Part shown: positions 1 to 7,386 of the stretch, in pieces
Layout of the letters: each line of letters begins with the position of its first letter
Position numbering within the stretch: the stretch's first letter is position 1
Assembly: GCA_052034585.1 (NCBI GenBank)
Contig: JBPOIJ010000019.1
Span: 54,858-118,857, forward strand
From: Xiheimicrobium sp052034585
GTDB taxonomy: Bacteria > Myxococcota > Myxococcia > Myxococcales > Myxococcaceae
Reading direction: 5' to 3'
DNA length: 64,000 nucleotides
Made by a program: the position numbers and the translations under genes
The notes under the pieces: model-generated
The model's input: the letters and a program-made list of their open reading frames with translations, nothing else
What the model was told of the DNA's origin: nothing
Database searches by the model: none

Positions 1-639
1 GTGCAGGTGCTCGCCTCGGCGAACGCGGCAGGTCGACCGGTGAACCAGGCCGTCGCGGCGTCGGTGATCAACCGGTTTCAGGCGGGCGAGACGCTCTTTC
101 GCGGCACCTACGCGCGCACCCATCTCTTCTCGCTCGAGGGCTCGGCGATCGTCGGGCCGGCACAGCTCGACGCCGATCTCTCGTTCACGCCCCGGCAGAC
201 GCTCTTCGACGGGTCCTTCGCGCCGGTCGACAAGAGCGTGGTGACCTGGGTCTTCGGGGTGAGCCAGGCGTCGGACTCCAAGCTCGTCTACTCGGTGAGC
301 TACCTCGGCATGGCGATCCCCAACGTGGCGGCCAACGAGCAGCTCGTTCTCCTCGAGCCAGCGACCGCCTCGGGAGCGGGCCGCACCGCCTGGTTCCATC
401 TCTTCATGGGCAACGTCTCGTACACGCTGCTCGGAGACCGGCTGGCGCTCGAGCTGCGCGCCGCCTTCGAGCCGATCGGCCGGAGCTTCGCGATCGGCCC
501 CAAGGTGAGCTGGCTCGGGGTGGAGTCGCTCAAGCTGTGGCTCGCCGCCGAGGTCTTCGAGGGCTCGAGCTTCAGCCCGTTCGGCTACCTCTCCCGCAAC
601 GACAAGATCATGATCGGCGCGCGGTACGAGCTGTTCTGA
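1..639 (+). CDS. C-terminal part of a probable outer-membrane beta-barrel protein (5' end outside window)
   Basis: The frame is open from the first base of the window, so the GTG at base 1 is only the first visible codon and the real start lies upstream. The 212 visible residues alternate short hydrophobic and polar strands rich in Tyr, Trp and Phe, and the protein ends in Tyr-Glu-Leu-Phe. A terminal Phe is the usual recognition signal for outer-membrane barrels, so I read this as the last strands of a porin-like or transporter-like barrel. No family motif is recognisable. It converges on the Ser/Thr kinase gene, with 9 bases between the two stop codons. Confidence 0.6.
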   Translation: MQVLASANAAGRPVNQAVAASVINRFQAGETLFRGTYARTHLFSLEGSAIVGPAQLDADLSFTPRQTLFDGSFAPVDKSVVTWVFGVSQASDSKLVYSVSYLGMAIPNVAANEQLVLLEPATASGAGRTAWFHLFMGNVSYTLLGDRLALELRAAFEPIGRSFAIGPKVSWLGVESLKLWLAAEVFEGSSFSPFGYLSRNDKIMIGARYELF

Positions 640-648
640 GTCGTCGCG

Positions 649-3600
649 TCAGGGCCCGCCGTCCTTCGGGAGGCCGAGGCGCTCGACGAGGGGCGCGAGG
701 CGTTCACGTTCACGTGCGCTCAGCCCCGCGAGGCCCTCGCTCAACAACGTCAGCCCGCGCTCGCGCGACGAGGGGTCGGCGAGCAACAGCGCGCGGCTGA
801 GATCGACCTTCGCCCGCGCCAGCCGTCGCCGATCGTCGACGTCACCCAGCAGCTTGAGCACCTCTTCGAGTTCCACGACGGCCGCCTTGGGTTGTTCGAG
901 CACCAGGAGCGCCCGCCCGATGCCCTGCTTCTCGTCGGCGATCGACTCGTTGGTGGCGCCGCCGAGCCGCTCGCGCAGGGCGAGGGACTTCTCGAAGTAC
1001 AGCTTGGCCTCGGCGCCCTTCTTCTGCTCGAGCGCGAGGTCACCCAGCGCATCGAGGACGATGGCCACGTCGGCCGAGTCGTCACCGGCCTTGCGCCTGA
1101 TTCGCATCGCCTCGTCGAGGTGCTTCTTCGCGTCGGCCCACTGGCCCAGCCCGGTGAGCGCGTTGGCGAGGGTGAGGTGCGCGCGGGCCGTCAGGGGCTC
1201 ATCGGGCCCCTTCGTCTCGAGGGCGATCGACAGCTCGCGCTCGGCGAGGCTCTTCGCTTCCGGCCAGTCTTGCCCCGAGGCGTACAGCTCGGCCAACAGC
1301 TCGCAGGCCGCGGCGACGTCCTTCGACTTCGGGCTCGTCCGCTCCCGGACCTCGAGGTTCTCCTTGAGCAGCACGAGCGCTTCCTCTCGGCGATCGAGGT
1401 GCTGGAGCGTGCGCGCCATGCCCTCCATCGTCTTCAGGGTGTCGGCGTTCTCGGGGCCGAGCAGCTCGCGGCGGGCGTCGAGCGCCTTCTGGAAGTGCAC
1501 CAGCGCGTCGTCGTAGCGGCCCTTTCTGCGCAGGGTCGCGGCGAGGTTGTGTTCGGCCTGCGCCGTCTGCGCGTGGGTCGGGCCCTCGAGCGCGAGGTGC
1601 ATCTCGAGGCTCTTCTCGTAGAAGGCGATCGCTTCCTCGAGCTTGTTCTGGTTCGTGAGGGCGACGCCGAGCAGGTTGTAGGTCTGCGCGACCTCGGGGT
1701 GCTGCGGGCCCAGGTGCTTCTGTTGGAGCTCGAGGGCCTGCTCGAAGCTGCGCTGGGCGCCTTCGTGGTTGCGACGGTAGATCGCCAGCGTTCCGTCGGT
1801 GAGCGCGAGGTCGACGAGCACTTCCCAATCGTCGGGAATCGTCGAGGCCGCGGCCCGCGCCATGCCCATCCACGTGTCGGCGCGTTTGGGGTCGTTCTCG
1901 TTCTCGCTCTCGGCCAGCCGGGCGAAGCAGTGCGTGAGGGTCGCGTCGTCCCTCGCGCGCAGCGCGCCCTCGGTGGCCTGGAGGAGCGAACGGCGAGCCG
2001 CCTCGGGTTGCCCCGCGCGCTGCTGGAGGTGCTCGAGCTGCAACCGCGCTCGCGCCTTCAGCTCCTCGGGCGCGTCGGGGTTGATCGCCGTGCCCAGCCG
2101 CTCGACGCCGGCCGCATACTTCGAGGCTCCGAAGAGCACGTCGGCGTCTCGCATGGCGGTGCGGAGCGCCTCGGCGGCGGCGGCTTCCTTCGGGTCGTCG
2201 CGCTTGGGTTGGCCGAGAACGGTCGCGTTCAAGCAGGAGGCGGGCTGCTCGAGGGACGCAGCCGAGGAAGAGGCCGAAGCGAGCACGTCGAGATCGGCCG
2301 TCGCCCAGACGTTCGTCTGCGCCCGCAGGTAGTCGAGCCGGGCGTCGAGGCAGCGCTGGCGCAGCTCGTAGGCTTCTTCGCTGTCGACGCGCCGCACCTT
2401 GGCCGCCTCGCAGGCCTCCCGCGCCGTGTTGACCCAGTCGAGCGCCCAGCCGTCGATGGTGCGCTCCACCTTTCGCCACACCTCGTCGGCGTAGGTGGCC
2501 TTCGTCGCCAGGAAGGCCTCGCGCACCTCCTTCTTCCGCGCGCCGTCCCACACGCCGTTGAGCCGCACCTCGGTCCCGCCGCAGACGCGCAGGCGGCGCT
2601 GTTGCCAGACCGCGAAGCCACCGATCGCCACCGCGAGGATCGCCAGGCTCGCCACCAGCGTCACCAGCTTCGCCGAGATGCCCTGCTTCGGCTCGAGCGC
2701 CTGGAGCAACGCCTTCATGTCGGGCCAGCGCTTGGCTGGATCACTCGACAAGCCGCGGGCGAGCGCCTCGTACACCTCGTCGGGAACCTGCGTGCCAGAC
2801 GGCGGAGCGAGCAGCCGGCCCTGGGCGATCTCGCTGGCGTGGGCGCGCAAGGTGGCGCCGCCGTACGGCCGTTTTCCGTAGAGCGCCTCGTAGCAGGCGA
2901 CGCTGAAGCTGAACTGATCGCTGCGTGCGTCGGTCGGCAGGCCACCGATCTGCTCGGGCGCCATGTAGCCAGGCGTTCCCATCACCGCGCCGTCGCGGGT
3001 GAGCGGCACCGCGAGGCTCGAGTCGGGCAGGGGCGCGTCCGGTTGGGCCATGGGGAGCGTCGGCGCCGGGGTCTGGGTCGACTGGCGCGCGAGCCCGAAG
3101 TCGACGACGCGAGGCCGGCCGTCCTTCCCGATGAGCACGTTGTCGGGCTTGAAGTCACGGTGAACGAGCCCGGCGGCATGAGCAGCCGCGAGCCCGCGCC
3201 CGGCGTGGACGAAGACGTCGACGATCTGCTGCCAGGTGCGATCGCCGCGCAGCCACTCGCCCAGCGTCTCGCCTTCGACGAACTCCATCGCGATGAAGAC
3301 CCGGTCGCCGAAGGTGCCCACGTCGTGCACCGCGATGACGTTGGGGTGCTGGAGCCGCGCCATCGCCTGCGCCTCGCGCAACAGCCGCGCCTTGCCCTCT
3401 TCGGCCGACAGCGAGCCCGCGCGCAGGAGCTTCAAGGCGACGCGGCGATCGAGCCGGGGATCGAAGGCGGCGAAGACCTCGCCCATGCCGCCAGCGCCCA
3501 GCCGCTCGAGCAGCACGTAGTGCCCCAACGACATGCCGCGGGTGATGGTGGCCGACGGCTCGTTCGGGTTCGGCCGATCGTCTCGGGTGTCGGGCCCCTT

Positions 3601-3777
3601 GGGTGGGCCGGAGATGGGACCAGCGATGGTCTTGGCGAAGACGATCGACGAGATGTTCTGCTGGCGCCGGCGGCACTCTTCGCACCCCACCAGGTGAGCC
3701 TGGGCCTGTGCCTCTCGCTCGCCGCTCAAGTTCCCGAGGGTGAACTGGAGGATCTGCTCTTCGTCGAGGTGGCCCAT
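649..3777 (-). CDS. Ser/Thr protein kinase with N-terminal zinc-finger-like motif and C-terminal TPR repeats
   Basis: This 1042-residue protein has a short N-terminal HxxxCxxC motif (His28, Cys32, Cys35) like the zinc-finger of anti-sigma factors. A Hanks-type kinase domain follows at about residues 80-345, with glycine loop GAGGMGEV, VALK lysine, catalytic loop HRDFKPDN, DFG and APEQ, so it should be active. One membrane helix lies near residues 369-390, after which the extracytoplasmic part carries a Cys-containing helical region and then many TPR repeats (about 600-1020). It probably phosphorylates proteins in the cytoplasm in response to something bound by the TPR part. I chose the ATG at 3777 because it begins just before the zinc-finger motif; the 35 upstream codons look non-coding. 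A TAGGGT hexamer lies 13 bases upstream and there is no clear Shine-Dalgarno. Confidence 0.93.
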   Translation of the reverse strand: MGHLDEEQILQFTLGNLSGEREAQAQAHLVGCEECRRRQQNISSIVFAKTIAGPISGPPKGPDTRDDRPNPNEPSATITRGMSLGHYVLLERLGAGGMGEVFAAFDPRLDRRVALKLLRAGSLSAEEGKARLLREAQAMARLQHPNVIAVHDVGTFGDRVFIAMEFVEGETLGEWLRGDRTWQQIVDVFVHAGRGLAAAHAAGLVHRDFKPDNVLIGKDGRPRVVDFGLARQSTQTPAPTLPMAQPDAPLPDSSLAVPLTRDGAVMGTPGYMAPEQIGGLPTDARSDQFSFSVACYEALYGKRPYGGATLRAHASEIAQGRLLAPPSGTQVPDEVYEALARGLSSDPAKRWPDMKALLQALEPKQGISAKLVTLVASLAILAVAIGGFAVWQQRRLRVCGGTEVRLNGVWDGARKKEVREAFLATKATYADEVWRKVERTIDGWALDWVNTAREACEAAKVRRVDSEEAYELRQRCLDARLDYLRAQTNVWATADLDVLASASSSAASLEQPASCLNATVLGQPKRDDPKEAAAAEALRTAMRDADVLFGASKYAAGVERLGTAINPDAPEELKARARLQLEHLQQRAGQPEAARRSLLQATEGALRARDDATLTHCFARLAESENENDPKRADTWMGMARAAASTIPDDWEVLVDLALTDGTLAIYRRNHEGAQRSFEQALELQQKHLGPQHPEVAQTYNLLGVALTNQNKLEEAIAFYEKSLEMHLALEGPTHAQTAQAEHNLAATLRRKGRYDDALVHFQKALDARRELLGPENADTLKTMEGMARTLQHLDRREEALVLLKENLEVRERTSPKSKDVAAACELLAELYASGQDWPEAKSLAERELSIALETKGPDEPLTARAHLTLANALTGLGQWADAKKHLDEAMRIRRKAGDDSADVAIVLDALGDLALEQKKGAEAKLYFEKSLALRERLGGATNESIADEKQGIGRALLVLEQPKAAVVELEEVLKLLGDVDDRRRLARAKVDLSRALLLADPSSRERGLTLLSEGLAGLSARERERLAPLVERLGLPKDGGP

Positions 3778-3790
3778 CGGGACGGCCGAG

Positions 3791-3796
3791 ACCCTA
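3791..3796 (-). promoter_or_regulatory. Possible -10 element of the kinase gene
   Basis: TAGGGT read on the minus strand, 13 bases before the ATG at 3777. It fits the pattern of TA-type hexamers close to start codons seen across this window. No good -35 was found. Confidence 0.3.
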
Positions 3797-3880
3797 CTCC
3801 AGCCGTCGAGTGGTGACGCCGGTCGAAAGTCGCAGTGTCGCTGGGGATTCGCCCCAGAGGTGCTAGAGGCTCCGACGTTC

Positions 3881-5521
3881 ATGACGCGCTTCGGGGAGAG
3901 TCGGGTCGGGTTCGCGATGGTGGCGGCGCTCTACCTGCTGTGTTTTCCCTATCACCCGGCGCTGCGCAGCCCGAACGAGCTCTGCCGGCTCTGGCAGTCG
4001 CGGGCGCTCATCGATCACGGCACGGTGGTGATCAACGAGACGCTGCGCGAGTTCGGCGGCGTGGGCGATCTTTCGTGCGTCGCTCGGGTGAAGGTCGGCG
4101 ACGTCGAGCAGCTCGTGAGCTGCGTGCAGCCGCCTCCTCCGGGCGCGCAGCTCGTCGAGGCGAAGTACTACCCCTCGAAGGCGCCGATGTTGTCCTTCCT
4201 CGGAGCGCCCATCTACGCGGTGCTGAAGGCCCTCAAGGCGCCGGTGAGCGAGTCGGCGCAGGTGCTCTTCTCCCGGCTCTTCATCACCGTGTTGCCGACG
4301 CTGGTGATGCTCGTCTTCTTGCGCCGGTTCTTGCGCGTCCACGTGGCGCCGCACCTCGCCGACACGATGACGGTCGTCTACGCGCTGGGCACGATGGCGT
4401 TCAGCTACTCGGAGCAGTTCCTCTCGCATCAGCTCACCGCGGTGCTGCTCTTCTTCACCTTCTACGCGGCGTGGAGAGTGGAACGGCGTGACTGGCGCGA
4501 GCGAGGCCTCGTGCTCGCCGGGCTCTTCGCGGGCGCCGTCGTCTTCACCGAGTACACCGGCGCGCTGGGCGTCGTCGGCGTCGCGCTCTTCGTGGTGGCC
4601 TCGCGCTGGAAGCGGTGGACCGAGCTGGGCGGCGCGGTCGGGCTCGTGATCGCCGGGGCGATGCCGTGGCTCCTCGCCTTGATGGCGTACCACCAGGTCT
4701 GCTTCGGGCACCCGCTCACCAGCGGCTACAAGTTCCTCAACGACGCGGCCTACCAGGGCTGGCACCTCGGCGGCTTCCTCGGCATCCGGTTCCCCGATCC
4801 GCGCGCCTTCATCCTCTCGGCGTTCTCGCCGCTGCGTGGCTTCTTCACCCTCTCGCCGTTCCTGCTCCTCGCCTTCGTGGGCCTTCGGCAGCTCAAGGCG
4901 CTCGATCGTTCGCAGTGGGTGATGCTGGTGGGGCTCCTGCTCGCCAACGCGTACTTCACTTCGTCCTTCACCTACGACTCCTGGGGGTGGACGACGGGGC
5001 CGCGGCACCTGACGCCGTTGGTGCCGTTCCTCCTCGCGCCGGCGGCGGTGGCGCTCGAGCGGCTGTCGGCTCGTTCGCTGCTCGCCTTCTCGATCTCGGC
5101 GGGGCTCTGCCTCTCCTCGGTGATCGCCTTCTCGCTCGTCACCCAGGTGAACTACGTCCCCAACGATCTCGAGTACACCGACGCGCAGGGCGCCCACCAC
5201 GTGTCGACCTCGCTCTTCGGGCTCGCGGTGCCGCTGCTGAGCGAAGGCAGCTGGCCGGTCTCGTGGCTGAACGCGGTGGTCGAGAACCCGCTTCCGGGAG
5301 CGTCGATCCTCGTGTTGATCGCGGCCGCCTCGGCCTGGGTCTTCGTTCGGTTCCAGCTGCAGAAGGCGGTGCCGCTGGTGGTGCTGGTGGCGGCCGGCCT
5401 GCACCTGGGCCTGTTGGCGCTGGTGACCGATCACCACTCGGCGAGCGTGTCGGCGAAGAACTTCCTCAAGCAGAGCTGGGCGGCACCGTCGGGGCAGCGC
5501 TACTCCTGGTGGGACAGGTGA
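3881..5521 (+). CDS. Polytopic membrane protein, possibly a GT-C type glycosyltransferase
   Basis: The 546-residue protein has about eleven to twelve hydrophobic helices spread over its whole length, beginning at residue 8, with a polar loop of about 85 residues after the first helix containing a YYPSKAP segment. Large multi-helix proteins with a long first periplasmic loop are typical of GT-C glycosyltransferases (lipid-linked sugar donors), but I see no diagnostic DxD or ExD pair, so the enzymatic role is a guess. It is divergent from the kinase gene, with about 100 bases between. The ATG at 3881 is preferred because the first helix starts right after it; the upstream in-frame region overlaps the kinase. 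The next gene starts inside its stop codon, so the two are probably co-transcribed. Confidence 0.8.
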   Translation: MTRFGESRVGFAMVAALYLLCFPYHPALRSPNELCRLWQSRALIDHGTVVINETLREFGGVGDLSCVARVKVGDVEQLVSCVQPPPPGAQLVEAKYYPSKAPMLSFLGAPIYAVLKALKAPVSESAQVLFSRLFITVLPTLVMLVFLRRFLRVHVAPHLADTMTVVYALGTMAFSYSEQFLSHQLTAVLLFFTFYAAWRVERRDWRERGLVLAGLFAGAVVFTEYTGALGVVGVALFVVASRWKRWTELGGAVGLVIAGAMPWLLALMAYHQVCFGHPLTSGYKFLNDAAYQGWHLGGFLGIRFPDPRAFILSAFSPLRGFFTLSPFLLLAFVGLRQLKALDRSQWVMLVGLLLANAYFTSSFTYDSWGWTTGPRHLTPLVPFLLAPAAVALERLSARSLLAFSISAGLCLSSVIAFSLVTQVNYVPNDLEYTDAQGAHHVSTSLFGLAVPLLSEGSWPVSWLNAVVENPLPGASILVLIAAASAWVFVRFQLQKAVPLVVLVAAGLHLGLLALVTDHHSASVSAKNFLKQSWAAPSGQRYSWWDR

Positions 5522-7386
5522 GCGGCCGGGACTTTCGAGCGGTCGCGCAGCTGCTCCCGGTGGTGGCGTGGCAGAGCGACCCCAAGGGCGCGCTCACCTT
5601 CATCAACGAGCGGTGGTTCGAGCTCACCGGGCAACCGACGGCCGCGGCGCTGGGCTTCGGGTGGCGGGAGCGGGTGCACCCCGACGATCTCCCGATGGTG
5701 AAGGCCCAAGCGAAGGACGCCTTCAGCCACCGGCTGCCGCTCGAGCTCGAGACCCGTGTGCTCACCACCCACGGCGTCCGGTGGATTCGGGTCGCCCTGG
5801 CGCCCGAGCGGCTCTCCAACGACATGGTGAGCTCGTTCGTCGGCGTGATGGTCGACGTGACGGCGGCGCGGCTCGCCTCGGTCGAGCTGGAGACCCGCGA
5901 GAGCCGGCTGCGGCTGCTCGAGTCGCGCAACCAGGCGTTGCTCGAGAGCCTCCCCGACCTGCTCTTCCAGCTCGACACCGAGGGGCGGTTCGTCGACTTC
6001 CAGGCCTCGCCCGACGCGGCCTTGCTCGCCTCGCCGAACCAGTTCCTCGGCAAGCCGGTGGAAGAGGTGATGCCAGGGCCGATCGCGATGGCGACTCGGG
6101 CGGCGATGACGCTGGCCCGGCGCTCCTCGGCCTCGGAGCGCATCGAGTACCAGCTCGAGGCACGAGGCCAGCTCCGCGACTACGAGGCCCGCATTTCGCC
6201 GATGCGCTCGGGCGGGTTCCTCGCGCTGGTGCGTGACGTGACCGAGCTGAAGGCGACCGAGCGGGAGCTGATCGCCGCGCGTGAACGAGCGCTCACCGCG
6301 TCGACCTCGAAGAGCCACTTCCTCGCCAACGTCTCCCACGAGATCCGCCCGCCGCTCAACGGCATCATCGGGGTCGCCCAGCTCCTGCGAACGGTCGATC
6401 TCCCTCCCGAGGCGAAGGAATACGTCGACGTGCTCGAGGCGGCCGGCGAGTCGCTGTTGGGCCTGGTGAACGAGGTGCTCGATCTCTCGAAGATCGAAGC
6501 CGACAAGCTCGAGCTGGCGAGCGTGCCGTTCGAGCTCGGAGTGCTGGTGTCGCAGGCCGCGCGCGGCTTCTTCCCCGAGGCGCAGCGAAAGGGGCTCGAG
6601 CTGCGGGTGGCGATCGACGGCCTCGCGGGCCCGGTGCTCGCTGACGCGGCGCGGGTGCGGCAGATCGTCAACAACCTGATCGGCAACGCGGTGAAGTTCA
6701 CCTCGAGCGGCGGGGTGACGGTGACGCTGCGACGGGGCGCCGGAGCCTTCGAGCTGCAGGTGAGCGACAGCGGGCCGGGCATTCCCGAGGCGTTCCAGGA
6801 GTCGATCTTCGAGCCGTTCGTGCAGGTGACGGGCTCTCGGCAGGGAACTGGGCTCGGGCTGTCGATCGCGCGGCGGCTCTGTCAGCTGATGGGCGGCAGC
6901 TTGCGGCTCAGTCGCAGTGACGCCAAGGGCAGCACCTTCGAGGCCCGGCTCCCGCTGCCCGAGGTGAGCTCGGCGCTGCCGCTCCAGGGCCCGGGCCCCA
7001 CGACTGGTCGCCGGCTGCGCGTGCTGCTCGCCGAGGACAACGACGTGAACGCGCGCCTCACCAGCGCGATGCTCGCCTGGCTCGGTCACGAGGTCGAGGT
7101 GGTGGGCGATGGCGAGGCGGTGCTCTCGGCGGTCTCACGGCGATCGTTCGACGTGGTGCTGATGGACGTGCACATGCCCAAGTGCGACGGGCTCGAGGCG
7201 ACCCGCCTCTTGCGCAGGCGCGAGGGCGACACGCGGCGGCTGCCGATCATCGCGCTCACCGCGAACGCGATGAAGGGCGACGAGGGCGCCTGCCTCGCCG
7301 CCGGAATGGACGCCTACCTCGCCAAGCCGGTGACGGTGAAGGCGCTCAGTGATCTCCTCGCCCGGCTGGGCGCTCAGGGGAACTGA
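5518..7386 (+). CDS. Hybrid sensor histidine kinase (PAS-PAS-HisKA-HATPase-REC)
   Basis: This 622-residue protein is a soluble hybrid kinase. Two PAS domains lie at about 1-120 and 145-255, a HisKA dimerisation domain at about 262-328 with phospho-acceptor His274, an HATPase_c domain at about 370-480 with N box (NNLIGNAVKF), G1 (DSGPGIP) and G2 (GTGLGLS) boxes, and a receiver at about 500-615 with the acceptor Asp in MDVHMP and the conserved Lys in AKPV. The H box reads SHEIRPPLN where most hybrids have SHEIRTPLN; that Thr is needed for phosphatase activity in HisKA kinases. The GTG start overlaps the preceding stop (GTGA), with GGTGGGA just before it as ribosome site. There is no output domain, so it must pass phosphate to a partner elsewhere. 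It ends 13 bases inside the convergent lipoprotein gene. Confidence 0.93.
   Translation: MSGRDFRAVAQLLPVVAWQSDPKGALTFINERWFELTGQPTAAALGFGWRERVHPDDLPMVKAQAKDAFSHRLPLELETRVLTTHGVRWIRVALAPERLSNDMVSSFVGVMVDVTAARLASVELETRESRLRLLESRNQALLESLPDLLFQLDTEGRFVDFQASPDAALLASPNQFLGKPVEEVMPGPIAMATRAAMTLARRSSASERIEYQLEARGQLRDYEARISPMRSGGFLALVRDVTELKATERELIAARERALTASTSKSHFLANVSHEIRPPLNGIIGVAQLLRTVDLPPEAKEYVDVLEAAGESLLGLVNEVLDLSKIEADKLELASVPFELGVLVSQAARGFFPEAQRKGLELRVAIDGLAGPVLADAARVRQIVNNLIGNAVKFTSSGGVTVTLRRGAGAFELQVSDSGPGIPEAFQESIFEPFVQVTGSRQGTGLGLSIARRLCQLMGGSLRLSRSDAKGSTFEARLPLPEVSSALPLQGPGPTTGRRLRVLLAEDNDVNARLTSAMLAWLGHEVEVVGDGEAVLSAVSRRSFDVVLMDVHMPKCDGLEATRLLRRREGDTRRLPIIALTANAMKGDEGACLAAGMDAYLAKPVTVKALSDLLARLGAQGN

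Noticed and set aside
892..3816. Long plus-strand frame opposite the first kinase gene
   Set aside because: Its codons mirror the GC-rich third positions of the kinase on the other strand, and the product is Arg/Leu/Gly-rich without any family motif.
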